Assembly (NCBI GenBank): GCA_949152475.1
Contig: OX424555.1
Span: forward strand, 59,067,977-59,131,976
DNA: 64,000 bases
Source: Terebella lapidaria
Taxonomy: Eukaryota; Annelida; Polychaeta; Terebellida; Terebellidae
Direction of reading: 5' to 3'
Under the pieces are notes generated by a model that did no database searches, had not been told where the DNA came from, and worked only from the letters and a program-made list of their open reading frames with translations. Positions within the stretch are counted from its first letter, which is position 1, and each line of letters opens with the position of its first letter. Below are positions 21,574 through 34,210 of this stretch, piece by piece. The translations under genes were made by a program, and so were the position numbers.

Positions 21574-23685
21574 TTAACCCAAGGGCTGAGAGAGGTTACC
21601 GGACAATTTATGTTTTATACTTTAGACACTAGTTGTTTTGTCCCGTGACCTTGAAAATAAGGTCACTGTTCAAACTCAAGGTTACAAGGATATTCAGCAT
21701 ATATATCATTTCCTATAAGTCCACAATTGATTGCTCAGCTATAAATTAAATGAAGAAAGAGATATTAGCAATTTTGTGCTCTGACCTTGAAAATGAGTTC
21801 AAAGGTCGAATTCAGGGTCATGACAATATTCTGCATATATCATTTCCGATATGTGCACAACTGATTCCTAAGCTGTGAAGTCGATAATAAATGAGATATT
21901 AGCCATTTTGTGATCTGATCTTGGAAATTAGGTCAAAGGTCAAATTCAAGGTCATCAAAATATTCGAAACACATCATTTCCTATCCACAATTCATTTCCA
22001 AACTGTAAAGTCGATATTAAGCAAAAATATAAGGCATTTTGTGCTCTGACCTCGAAAATGAGGTCAAAGGTCCAACTCAAGGTCATTAGAATATTCAGTA
22101 TAAATATCATTTCCTATATGGGCACGATTGATTCCTAAGCTGTGAAGTCGATAATAAGTTACATATCAGCCATTTTGTGCTCTGCCCATGAAAATGAGGT
22201 CGAAGGTAAAATTCAAGCTCATGAGAATATTCGGCATACATCATTTCCAATACGTCCACAATTTACTCCCAAGTTGTAAACTCGATAATAAGATATCAGC
22301 CATTTTTTTACCTTGAAAATGAGGTCCAAGTCCAAGTTCAAAGTCATGAGAATATTCAGTGTATATCATTTCCTATATGTACACAATTGATTCCTAATAT
22401 GTACAGTCGATAATAAGCGAGATATTACCCATTTTGTGCTTTGATCTTGAAAATGAGGTCAAAGGTCAAATTTAAGGTCATCAAAATATTCGGCATACAT
22501 CATTTCCTAAACGTCCACAATTTAGTCCCAAGCTGTAAACTCAATAACAAGCGAGATATTAGCCAGTTTGTGCTTTGACCTTGAAAATGAGGTCCAAGGT
22601 CAAATTAAGGTCATGAGATATATTCAGTATATATCATTTCCTATATGTCCACAATTGATTCCTAATATGTACAGTCAATAATATGTGAGATATTACCCAT
22701 TTTGTGCTTTGACCTGGAGAATGAGGTCAAAGGTCAAATTCAGGGTCATCAAAATATTCAGCATACATCATTTCCTACATGTTCACAATTGATTCCTAAG
22801 CTCTAAAGTAAATAATAAGTGAGATATTAGCCATTTCGTGCTCTGACCTTGAAAATGAGGTTGAAGGTCAAATTCAAGGTCATCAAAATATTCGGCATAC
22901 ATCATTTCCTATATGTCCACAATTTATTCCCAAACTGTAAAGTCGATAATTAGTGAGATATTAGCCATTTTGTGCCTTGACCTTGGAACTGAGGTCGAAG
23001 GTCAAGTTCAAGGTCATGAGAATAATCAGCATCTATCAATTCCTATATGTCCACAATTGATTCCTAAGCAGTAAAGTTGATAATAAGTTAGATATTACCC
23101 ATTTTGTTCTCTGACCTTGAAAATGAGGTCAAATAACAAATTCAAGGTCACGAGAATATTCAGCATATATTATTTTCTATATGTCCACAATTGATTCCTA
23201 GTCTCTAATCCCAATATTAAGTGAGATATTAGCAATAATGTGTCCCATTATAAAGCATAAGAGAATTTCACATGGGAAATTGCCTTTTGGGACCCGTCGA
23301 AAAAAATCAGAATGGCGGCCACTCGCAGGCCGGCGATCCAAGGGCAACAAAACTTATACATGTCACGAAGTACATGAGGGGAATCTTTTGAAACAAAAAT
23401 CTCAAATCGGATCGGACAGTTTTTGAGAAAACGACCGCCAAAGTCCAAAATAACCCATTTTTCGTCAAAAATGGCCGCCATTTTGAAAATAATTCGAAAA
23501 TCAAAAAACTAAAAAATACCTCCCTCTTGAACTATTTCAAGGCATTTTTGTGCAAAATTTCAGAAAGATTCGTCCGTAAACTTTAGAGATAAAAATGTAG
23601 ACGGACGACGACGGACGACGACGGACGATGGACGACGGACGCAATGCCATAGCAATAGATTAGCGGACCAAAGGTACGGTAACCT
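21574..23685 (-). mobile_element. Helentron-associated-like element, copy A, with 134-bp tandem array
   Basis: In minus orientation it starts AGGTTACCGTACC (near 23685) and ends GTCCGGTAACC (near 21591-21601) followed by a small palindrome AGCCCTTGGGTT and TAA (21574). The short inverted copies GGTTACCG/CGGTAACC sit just inside the ends. Between them lie a CGTCCGTCGTCG-rich 5' module, a conserved 'ATGGCGGCCATTTT' module and about twelve 134-bp repeats. No coding sequence. This layout (subterminal inverted repeats, tandem array, 3' palindrome) matches Helentron-associated and pearl-like elements of marine animals. Confidence 0.65.
21640..23230 (-). repeat. 134-bp tandem satellite array, about 12 units
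   Basis: The word CATTTCCTAT or close variants recurs at 21707, 21841, 21974, 22108, 22242, 22367, 22501, 22635, 22768, 22903, 23036 and about 23170, giving a period of 133-135 bp (one unit 125). Each unit has AAGGTCA half-sites facing TGACCTTGAAAATGAGGTCA, CACAATTGATTCCTAA and GAGATATTAGCCATTTTGTG. Units differ by scattered substitutions, so the array is not freshly amplified. Confidence 0.9.
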
Positions 23686-26266
23686 AAAATGCGAAATGCG
23701 TCAGCAAAAAGTCTTCCAGAAGTAGTTGCGTGGCTTTGTATTGGAGTAATTCAACGTAATGTCGCGAAACTTGGTAGAGTTCCCATGACCTCGCCAGACA
23801 AACGCCCCCACATCTCGAGTTGACACGCACGCGAGCGCAAAGCAAAGCAGTTTAAATGAGCCATCAATTATAACAGGTGGATGCCGGTGCAATTATACAC
23901 ATAGAATTTTGCATGCATTATTAGAGCAAATATGAACGAAAGTCACGAGATGGTTTCGTGCTGTGCTGAACATAAGCCCAACTATGTGCTTGCTGAATGT
24001 AGATATTTAGTTTAAATAAGATAACCACTCAATCATTTCGTGACGTGTTTCCTCCTTTCAAGAGATTTTAATTTTATATTTGATATACTCAGTAATCATT
24101 TTGATTTCTAAATTTTCTCATGCAACTCAAAAATACACCTGAAACGATTTCGTGCGTCCTCAAAATCATGGTCTCGTCCATTATTTCTATTCGAGTCAGT
24201 TGAAGATTGCGAAGTAATTGCTACGTCTAGACAGTGGTATCATCAACCTACAATGTACTAGCAAACGCCTACATCAATTCGGCTTGCACGAATATCATAC
24301 ACAAATGACGGGTAAATCATTTCAATTTTGTTATTCTGTCCAAAATCCAAAGGGTTTGGACACTTTTTCTTCACATCACTGTTTGTTTCTATTTATTTTC
24401 TATTTATTATATCATGTGCATGCATTAAACATCATACACTTGATCCACTTCTCTTTCATCAATGCATCATGTATGATTTTTGTTGTTAATTGTTTTTTCT
24501 GTCAATTGCCATTACTTATGCTGCACAATTTCAGAATTAACTGTAATATTATACATAGGATATATCAATAATCAACTCATCACAAATCGACTCGAACATC
24601 GTGAAATTCCACGCCCTCAATTGTTACTAGGTTTTTTTTCTTATTTACACAATGAAATTCAGAAAAAAAACCCCGACAAAATATGAGGGGCTGAATGTTG
24701 ACACGATTTGATATCACGATTTGAAGCAATACACGACGTGCAGTGCATTTCGAGGGTGTCGATAACAAATCCAACGTGTGAGGTACAACATATTTGTTTG
24801 TTTTGATGTTTGATTTCTTCCATGTTTTCAACCATAAATGTTAGAATCCTTTACAATTTGTGTCTGTCGTTCAAGGACATGGAAGTTTCGATAAGGTATA
24901 TACTTTGCACGTTTTCTAGGGGGTGGGGTGTATTTACAGTGCTACTATGGGTGCGATAGTATTGTATGCTGTGTAAATTAATCCGAATAACGTTGTTACC
25001 GTAACTAACCGTTACAAACAAATCTCTTGCAGTATATTTGGATGTGTCTATTTGTTTAGCAATGAAATTGGCACGAAATGGTAGGCCTTGTTCAAACATG
25101 ATTGAAGATATACATATGTGGAAATAACCGATACCTGGATTTTAAATAAATCACATATATATTGTAGGATCCTTGCAAAAAATATCCCAACAATTCGCAC
25201 AAGAATCATTATGATTTCCGGTGGAACATTCGATCTCTTTATTGTATTACTATGATTGAAAAATTTGCCATTACCAAAAGAGAAAAAGAAAGACGCACAA
25301 AAAAACATTGAAAATGATCCCAGAGCAAAATAATTTTAGACGTTTGTAACCTTCATCATAAAAAAACACATTACAACATGCCTAGTTGCTGTAGAGTATT
25401 GCACCACATATTGTGCTATTGTTGTTAATAAATAAGGGGTACATGGAACCACAAAATATGAATGTTGACAGAAACCTGAAAACCAACACAACGTAAAAAA
25501 CATGAGTCTATTCAAACGTGTACATATTACCCTCTATGGGGTTCGAGTGATACGAGATGTCATGCTAGGGTATTATATCACGCAGCACCTTCTGTCCGAC
25601 TGCATTGACCACAATAATAACTGCAAGCTACCTTCATCCCCCGCCGATATAGCTTCGAGTATATGTACTGACCTCACACACAAAAAACTTCTGCCCCCGC
25701 AACAACAAATTGTACCCTATTGTAACGGATGCCCTGTGGAAATCCATTGCAAGTAGGGTAACATACCTAATAACGGAAGAGGTACATCTATTAGGCCAGA
25801 AATTCACACTTATTAGCCCATTTCATGTGCTATTTGTGTCGCCGAAAGCCTCCGAGATCGCCGTGTGTTGACGACAATGATTGTCAAACGCTCGTTGAGA
25901 ACCATTTGACGCGCCAGCCTATCACAATGCACGAGTTGCATAGCCCCCCAAAGTGACCGATGCGTGATGGAGACCTGGGGAAATCGATTTGCTCGACCTA
26001 CGTCAATTTTTGCTTGTGGGTGTGGATTCAGAATCTGATACAATCCCCAAATTGTGCTAGAGGCAAGAGCATCAAACACGGCAGTGTTCGAGAAATTCCA
26101 GAAATATTGGTAAGTCGCTCATATACGATCATTTATTTTTACTCTTTATACATATTATTATTGTTCTGTTATTAGGAATTTTAATAAAGAAAATACTGGA
26201 TGAAATACGTTATGCGTCGGGACTTATCAAGATTATAATTCGTGTGGTGAAAACTCTCCAAAATTA
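23686..26266. other. AT-rich intergenic DNA; possible transposase relic at 25813-26079 (-)
   Basis: No gene with splice signals is seen. On the minus strand 26079-25813 is open and includes RRSRRLSATQIAHEM, faintly like the helix-turn-helix of Tc1-type transposases. It is short, bounded by a stop and lacks the DDE region, so it is at best a relic. Confidence 0.35.
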
Positions 26267-26828
26267 TTCTTTGATTTTTAAAACTAGTTTACAAAGTGTA
26301 TTATTGATATGTTTTGCGATGCTAATCGGTATCCTATTGAAACTCGGCATACCTTACCTGGGAGTCAACCGAAATTTCATATTTTTATTGCCAAGACTGA
26401 CAAATTTGGCAATCTACCCCAATGGTTGAATTTAATGGTCCGTACCCGATTTTGTGCATTTGCTTGTAGACGTGCAATTCTTGAAATCAGCATGTTTGTG
26501 TATAATACAAATGTACTAATATGTCTTCTGGTTCAAATTTAACACAATACTCTCATTCCTGGTGGATGTTAGTACCGGTACAACAAAATACCGGAATATG
26601 TGCAGATTCCTAAAAAAAAAAATCATTCTGTTTTGGGGCTGAAATGTTATATTGTGGTAGATTGCCAACTTTTATTTTTATTTTTTTGCGATAGAAGTCT
26701 GAAATTTGGAAGACAATTGCCGGTTGGCTCCAATGTCAAGTATTTCAAATAATAAAAAATATAATCATTCAGCATCGCAAAAATATCAGCGATAAAAAGA
26801 GTAAACGAGTTAAAACAATTAGAATCTA
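26267..26828. mobile_element. Hairpin MITE, oldest copy (about 560 bp)
   Basis: The left arm contains TTTTGCGATGCTAATCGGTATC, GGGAGTCAAC and GGCAATCTACCCCAATG; the right arm contains their inverted copies (AGATTGCCAAC, GATAGAAGTCTGAAATTTGG, TTCAGCATCGCAAAAATATCA, GTAAACGAGTT). The layout matches the younger copies at 54934-55494 and 55783-57779, but the sequence is more diverged. Confidence 0.75.
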
Positions 26829-27497
26829 GATAATTTCATATCGCATGTACATTGTGAATATAAATCATTGGAAACAGCCTATATGATTGTGGCTTTCAAT
26901 TTGCCTCGCATGTATCTATGCGACACTGTAATTCAATTAAATATCCTCTCAACTCATGTATTCATTATGTAGCCTATTTCATTTCTATTCGAGGGCTGCT
27001 TGATATACGCTGAACAAACATAATATTTACATTCTGCAGTGTCCCACACACGGACTTTTCGTTATGTCATCATAATATCACAGATGTACCGAGTGCAGAA
27101 TGGCTTATTCTTTTCTCTGTCTCAACATAAATCTTTATGTCCACATCTGCCTCTTTTGTAGCGAGCTTAATGAGAATTACAAACCTTATCACGTCATTAT
27201 GTATATGTTTACCTTGGCAAGTGCACGCGTCAACCACCATGGATACCATGTATTGAATTTTAATCTCAATAGTACTTCACATGAATGTGTATCCATCCAA
27301 GAATGCGTATTTGATATTATATCGATATAATACGGCCTACGAATGGTGCACTGGCACAACAATCAACGAAAATTTTATATCTCCCCACAATATTTGAAAC
27401 ATTGGACATCAGTGAATGACTGATTCTGTAGCATTCATTGCCTGTGTGCTCATAGCAATCATAGAAATAGATCCTAGAACTGGATCTTATATATTGT

Positions 27498-27717
27498 TGG
27501 ACCACAAAACGTGAAATGTCGCAAAATGTGAAATGGTCAGAATTCTAAAAACAAAAAGGGAATCAAATCGTAAAGTAGAAATGCAAATCGTAAGTGCATG
27601 GGTCTAAAACGAGAAGTCCACTCTATGCTTTGAATCGTCACTTCACGATTTGCTTCACTTTACGTATTGCAAAATCTGACCACTTCACGTTGTGTGACTT
27701 CTCATCTTTTGCGGTCC
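27498..27717. repeat. Foldback repeat (about 220 bp)
   Basis: The left arm has GGACCACAAAACGTGAAATG, AAATGGTCAGA and CAAATCGTAAGTG. The right arm has CACTTCACGATTTG, ATCTGACCACTTCACGTTGTG and GCGGTCC, which are inverted copies with mismatches. Coding capacity none. Confidence 0.65.
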
Positions 27718-28125
27718 AGCACATAGATCTTGCGGTGCGGTCGTATTTTGCAATCATTATGGACCTTGAAGTCATGATGAACACATTTTGAATACAGTCG
27801 ATCTATGCTTATAGATATAGAGATTGTTTTCCCCATTTTTTGATGGGCGATGTAGGTTAGTTACTGTATCCCGCTGAAGTTGAATTTTACGCCGCATACC
27901 ATCATAAAAATTCTCTCTACCAGCTCCACTTGTAGCTCTCCACTGTACATGTATGTAGCAGAAAAGACGACAAAACCATTGCCAGAACAGTCAAACCTTG
28001 TATATATCTACGAAATTGTGAAAACCACGGAATAGCATCATGCCAGAATATAGGCCTACATGAACATTCACTTTTACAGTCATTGAAGTCAATCAATCTT
28101 TGCCACCAATTTAGGGACCGATTAA

Positions 28126-29289
28126 AGGCGGTTACACACCGAAGCCGCGCGACCGTTTACGGCGACGTCAACGTTTCTTGACGGCCGTGTCAGTTTAGGA
28201 ACGGTACCGTTTTTTCTGTACACACCGAGTACTGACGTTTGTTTTTAGCACTTAAGTCATGTCCGTAAAAAATATGTACGTCCTCAACCTGCAATTTCAA
28301 CTCGCGGTCATAGACTATTTAAAGAAATATCTGATAAAAAAAGGATGATGATAAGACCAATAGAGTTACAAGAAGACACCAATTTTTGGCTCTGTGGATC
28401 CTGATCAGTTCTTTGTATCCATCCACTAAACCACCTTGGTGTATATAGGCTGCTACGGGAACTGAAAGAATAACCGTACAAAGACCAGAACTATTTCAGC
28501 ATATCAAAAGAGCAATTTGACAAAGTTTAATGTGATTTTTACATTGTTTGTTATTGTTTACATGTACCACAAAATATATACCTACATAGGCCTATTTGCA
28601 ACCGTTAATTACGTGTTACCGTCTGTCTATGCATGATGTGTGAAACAGAGGCATTTGTGTGGATTTCCATGTGCAATAAAATGAGGCGTCAAGGTAGCCT
28701 TCATTTGTGAAAAAGCATTGTTTTGCCACAAAAATAAGATCCAAGATGGCTGAGTGACCACTTTTGGAAGTCATATTGTATTCCAGAATAATAATGCAAT
28801 TGTTAGCAAATTACGTAGGATTCAGCAATAGCTGTGGGAAACCTGAAACACAACTTTATTTATACATGACATATAAAAAAAGAGCAACAATTAATATTAT
28901 GAAGACTCTAAGTAATTTGGCCATTACCGTACCTTTGCTTGACATTGTGCAGGCAGTTGCAGTCCACAAAGGTCACAATAAACTACCCGTGATCTGGCGG
29001 ACAGACAAGGCAGTTGTCTCTGCATATATGTGGACAATTTATGCAACATATAGCGATATTTTAACCTCTAAATGCATTTTTCACTCATATCATGCGCTGG
29101 CGTTTCGGACGTAAGGCGTAAAAATTAGAACACTGTTCTATTTTTCAGAAAGCGGAGCGCTAGAACGGAACATGTGTGCACACTCCCCTTTGGAAAGCTG
29201 AGTTCTATCATAGCTTGCGCGGCCTTAAAAAACGGACAGCACAAAACGGTTCCGTAAAACGGTCGCGCGGCTTCGGTGTGTAACCGCCT
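28126..29289. mobile_element. PIF/Harbinger-like non-autonomous DNA transposon (1.16 kb)
   Basis: The ends AGGCGGTTACACACCGAAGC and the inverse of GCTTCGGTGTGTAACCGCCT form terminal repeats that extend to about 36 bp (GCGCGACCGTTT...ACGG). A TAA precedes (28123-28125) and follows (29290-29292), as for the 3-bp TWA duplications of Harbinger elements. No long open frame lies inside. The superfamily call rests on the target duplication and terminus style only. Confidence 0.75.
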
Positions 29290-29394
29290 TAAGCGTATCA
29301 ATATACGCTAGTTCTTTTTTAGCTTGTGCCCACATCTAGGCCTATACGTATTCAATTTATTCATGCTTGTCTCCAATGCGAGGCGACAGTGAAT

Positions 29395-29440
29395 AACCTT
29401 CTCCCCCCCCCCCCCTCGCCACCCCCCCCCCCCGCCGACC
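29395..29440. repeat. Low-complexity poly-C tract
   Basis: CTCCCCCCCCCCCCCTCGCC followed by a second C-run. It lies about 570 bp upstream of the glycosyltransferase-like gene. The stretch 29441-30012 holds no other recognisable feature apart from the presumed 5' flank of that gene. Confidence 0.8.
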
Positions 29441-30012
29441 ACACCCTTTCAGAAAGCTCTTGGCGACCCTGGAGTGACGGAGTAAACTATAAAATGGCTG
29501 TTTATCACTGCCAACGTTTGGAAAGAGCCAGTCTCTGCACGGAGTACAACATGACCACACTGTTACGACACAACGAGGGATACGTTACTTTTCAACAGAA
29601 ACAAAACTCTATATGCATACAATTAGTGATTGATGGCAGAAAAGGAAATTAAAACTTAAATCCTCATTTTTCAAAAATGGAACAAAAGGTTATAAAATGC
29701 ATTACATTATATATGAAAATTGCATAAAAGTGCGAAACGCCATAAAAGTGCGAACTGCGAAACGCAGTGATTAATTCTAGATCGAAGTCTGTATCGCATC
29801 AAACGTACCATCGAGGATATCATATTTGAGGGGACCTTTGGTACACAATTTGTGTTTACGGCTTGGAAAGTAAACTGTAACGCCTATAAAAGGAGACAAT
29901 TATCTAATTGTGCCCACTCACGTGCAAAATAAATATCCTTGACTTCCAGAGAGTAACAGTGGCCGCCTCGAACTAACTTCACATAAGGCGGACGAACGGC
30001 GCGTCCGACGCG

Positions 30013-32479
30013 ATGGCAGCGAACACCATGAACCTCGTCAAGCCGTCGCGTCCGCCGTCTCCGAGAGTCATCCGTCCTCCCCCAGTCGTTCGCTCCCGCT
30101 CCTACACGGGCGCCACCCTGCACTTCATGTCGGTCCACGCTCCCCGCCTCCAGCGAGCGTACAAGTTACTCCTCCTCCTCGTCGTCTCCCAGGCCTTCAT
30201 CGTCTACCGCGTCTACGACAGTACCATCGTCGTCCGCAGGTTCTCCGTGAACGTCATCAACGTCAACTACGGCGAGAGCGACTCGCTCTTGGAGCGACTG
30301 AACGGCTCTGGGGGATTGGGTGAGGAGGGCAGCGAGCGAAGACAGCTGTTCAAAGTGAAAACGATGGGGGAGAGGGCGCAGGAGAGGTGGAGTAGACTGG
30401 AAGGAACTCGACAGGCCAAGGCCGGGGGAACAAGGACAGCCAACACCAGTGTTGCAGGTGCTTCTGGCGTGTATGTCGCGGCAACCGGTGCTAGTTCGCC
30501 AGTGAATGGTGAAAGTGAAAAACGCATTAATACCCGCAGAGACAGGGCGGTGGTACATGCAGTTGAAGGCGAGACAGCACTGAAGAGATTTACCACTCCG
30601 CCGCAGTCGCTGGATTCATTCTGGGATGTCACGGTCGCTCAAGCCTCGCCCATTCCCGCGAACGTGTCCAAAACAGTCGTCACCCATGTCCCAAGCTCGA
30701 AGTTCATAACAGTCGCCATGGGTCTCGCCATAACGACTCGAGGCCTCAACATGACAATGGGCTCCAGCATGGACGAGAAACTTCCCTTCTTCCACTCGCT
30801 CCTCAAGACTTTCTGTAAGACTGCCAGCCTTGGATTCCTCTACGTGTTCTTCCTAGCCTACGACCAGACGGATCCTCTATTGACAAACGAGAACTTCAGA
30901 TTCCACTTTATGTCCCACTTCCGAACCAAAACCGGCCACAAGTCTTCCTGTCCCCAGCGGTCTCAGTACCTACTGAAGTGGGTTCGTTGTGGCCACTCAC
31001 ACAGTCCCGCCTGGGCCCAGAACGATGCCATGCTGGAAGCCTACCTCCACGATATGGACTACTACTACCGCGTCAACGACGATACGGTGATGTCCACTAC
31101 AGGCTGGACGGAACTCTTCATCTACCAACTGTCCACATATCACCCGCCCAATGTGGGCGTCGTGGGTCCGAACCATGAAGGTGGTGTGCAGATGATCCTC
31201 ACGTACGACTTCGTGCATCGGACGCACTTTGAAGTGTTCGGGTTCTACTACCCGCGGAACTTTCCCACGTGGTACGCGGACCGCTGGATCACGGAGGTGT
31301 ACCAGCCGGCCCGCTCCACCAAGCTGTCCCAGGTCACGCTCAGCCACACCCTAGAGATCGGCACGCGCTATGAGGCGCACCACGAGCGGGAGAAGATGAT
31401 GATGCTCACGTCCAGGGTGGAGAGAGACAAGAACACTCTGATACAGTGAGTAGCTAAAGGCTTAGTGAAAATCTGGAGGTCGAACTAGTTGGCAGCAAAT
31501 GATATTTGATATCAGCTGATCAGTCACCTTTGCAGAATGGATGTGTAATTTTTTGCAGGTTATTCGATACCTAAAATAACGTATATATTCTCTCTCTGCT
31601 CTTTGCCTTTGAGTAGTAATCTTTATTCGTCATTATTGCAGATATGTTGAAGCAGTTGAGCGGCCCTGGATCCCCAGGGTCAAGCGGAACAAACAAATCA
31701 TCGCCATGCCCCTGGACGGCGCCTTCCCTGGATCCGTCTGGGGGTGCATTCGTAACGCGCAGCTCGTGCACGTCCACTTCCCAGGCTGGCGACTCCGGGT
31801 CTACGTCATATCGGACGCGACATCGAAAAGGGCAATTCCCGACAGGGTGCGCCATAAACTGCTTGAGTTAGACGCCGAAGTTGTCACGGTATCGCGTGAT
31901 ATTTTCGATAACACAACAGCCCTTGAAGTATTAAAATATGCTATAATAAAAGAAACCGGTGAAGAGGAATTTGTGATATTTCGAGACGCCTACCAACGTC
32001 TCACACGTAGAGATGCCAATGCGGTCAATGACTGGTTAGAGCGAGGTTCTACGTTCCACTGTATTCGGGATCATCCGGATCACAGGATATTTGGCACAAA
32101 TGACGGGCTTTGGGGGGCGAACGTCACTCAACTACGAAGGAAATTTCCGTCCATTGCATGGCAGATGTTGCGAGAAGTCAAAGGCTTAAGTGCCACCAGT
32201 TCTCAGAGGCGTATCAGTGCGATCCTCAGCAATACACTGTGGAAAAACGAAAGGACAAGTTTCGTCTGCCACGACAGTGTTTCCTGTGACCGCTGGAGTA
32301 ATTCACTTCCGTTCTCGCGGGAACGAGACTTTGCGAGTTTCGTCGGTGAACATTTCAACATGCACGAACAGTCCTGGTCAAAACTGCCACTGAAAGAACT
32401 GCGCGAAAGTACTAACCAAAAGTGCCAAATCACATCATTCAACAAGACACTTGAAAACAATATATTACCATTATCTTAA
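30013..32479 (+). CDS. Type II membrane glycosyltransferase-like protein, two exons, two catalytic-type halves
   Basis: Exons 30013-31445 and 31642-32479 (GTGAGT donor, TTATTGCAG acceptor, phase 2) give 756 residues. An Arg/Pro-rich cytoplasmic N-terminus is followed by one membrane segment (about residues 50-68, KLLLLLVVSQAFIVY) and a Ser/Thr/Gly-rich stem. The first lumenal half has FITVAMGLAITTRGL, the DxD-like VNDDT (about residue 355), NVGVVGPNHEGG and the ILTYDFVHRTHFEVFGFYYP block. The second half, mainly exon 2, has LRVYVISD, a FRDAYQRLTRRDA block, HCIRDHPDH (about 620), GLWGANV and CHDSVSCDRW, a pattern of an uncharacterised glycosyltransferase-like family. Donor sugar and acceptor are unknown. 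Golgi location is inferred from topology. Confidence 0.85.
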
Positions 32480-32670
32480 TAGGAATCCATAAAATATATT
32501 CAGTTATTTTATTTAAATTCGTTGCACTCTAGTTTTCGTTGCGACATTATTACTCAATGGTATGATAATAGTATTGTGCCGGTATTCGTTTATACCATGT
32601 CTACGAGTACAACGCCAGATATTGTTTCGACAACGATAATTCCGTTTTAATTAAATTGTCTTCTCGATCC

Positions 32671-32676
32671 AATAAA
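32671..32676 (+). terminator. Polyadenylation signal AATAAA of the glycosyltransferase-like gene
   Basis: AATAAA 192 bp after the TAA stop, the first such hexamer downstream on the sense strand. Confidence 0.6.
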
Positions 32677-32679
32677 TGT

Positions 32680-33539
32680 AACGGTTCATTTAGACTGTGG
32701 CTACGCGAACCATATAGAACTAGTGCTCATTGGATTTCTCCAGGTAAATCTCAGGTATGTACTTAATACCTCTGCTTATAATATTCGTGAATAGCCCTAT
32801 CATCGTGGTTTCTTGGTGGTGTGAACAAGTCTTCATTTGCCACTTTGTATTCAACGAGATCTAGTTCAAACACTGATGACCATTTTTATTCAGAGATGGT
32901 TTTCCTGTATATCAATTCCTTGACATTCCCTGGAATGGCTCCAGAAACCAGAGCCTCTTTCAGGTTTTTCTGGTAGCTTTCTCGCCTCCCCTGCTATTCT
33001 TGTGGGCATAAATTGTGATACCAATTGATGCCCCTGTTCTCAAAATAATTGCAAACAATTTTGAAGCGAGACGAGCACGACTCGGGGTTTGGGGCCCGTT
33101 CAAAGGCGGCTGGATTCAGAGCTGTTTTCCTGTCCTGTGGTTCCTTCCTGGCATCTCTTGAGTATAACCTCACTATAATAGCCATGTTCTCAAATATATG
33201 TCGAGAACATATATATAATTTTTAGCGAATACGTCCCCCTCCCCCATGGATCCGCATGTTCATGTCATGGTTCTTTTAGGGTTTCCCTATCTGTTTTCAC
33301 TTTCTTCTTCCGGTCGGGAAACTCTTTGTCCACGCTGATCAGTCATGGTGCACCTGAACATGATTGACCACATTTTGACAGCCTTCAAAATCATAATGTC
33401 CATCGATCACAACGGCCCTCATTCCAAAAGATGACCATGACTCTCACACATTCATACATTACATTTGTACATTCGTCAATATATCCATATCATTTCATAT
33501 CTGTCATAATACAATTTTGTGCTTTATCTACAAACATCA
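32680..33539. other. Intergenic, nothing recognised
   Basis: AT-rich with no convincing frame or repeat unit. It leads into a degenerate tandem repeat. Confidence 0.5.
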
Positions 33540-34210
33540 ACAGGAACCAAATTGTAAATTTCAAGTGAAACATCACCTTCAGATATCAAATGTCAACTTC
33601 AAGGTCTCTAAAAGATATACCATTTAGGACTTCCTACATGTATATGCTCATAATACAACTCTAATCTCTAAATTCTGAGGTATAATCTCTAAATCCTGAG
33701 TCCAACTTCAAAGTCATGCATATATGACTTTATATGTGGTGGTAATACAGTCCTAAGCTCTATCTACAAGCGTTTTTTCTGCAGTGACCAATTTACACAT
33801 TTCAGACCTTGAGATAAACCGCTCAAGGTCATCAACGGTCAATTTTGATGTCATCAAAAGATTTCAGCGTATATGACTTCATATATATGCTCATAATACA
33901 AATCTAGCTATATGTATTATTTAAAAGGATTTGTCCGCATTGACCAATTTACATAATTCTGGTTAGGCGTGACCTTGAGGAGTGTTTCAAGGTCGCCAAT
34001 TGATCCATAATACATGACTTGATATATTATGCTCATACATATATTCCTTAGCTTTACATACAAATTTATTGTCTGCAGAGGCCAATTTACAGATTTCGGG
34101 TCAAAGTGATTCAAGGTCAACAACGGATCCACCATGTACGACTTCTTATATGCCCATGATAATAACATAATTTTCTATGTCCACGCGTTCTGTCCCTCAA
34201 TGGTTCATTT
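33540..34210. repeat. Degenerate tandem repeat, period about 140-155 bp
   Basis: The words GACCAATTTACA and variants recur near 33787, 33944 and 34080, and TATGCTCATAATACA-like words near 33648, 33887 and 34028. Each unit also carries an AAGGTC/GACCTTGA pair. The composition resembles the 134-bp satellite but the units are too diverged to call homology by eye. Confidence 0.55.

Noticed and set aside
21640..23230. CRISPR-like array
   Set aside because: The 134-bp units are adjacent with no unique spacers, and the DNA is eukaryotic.
25813..26079. Tc1-type transposase gene
   Set aside because: Only a faint helix-turn-helix-like stretch; no DDE region and no terminal repeats found around it.
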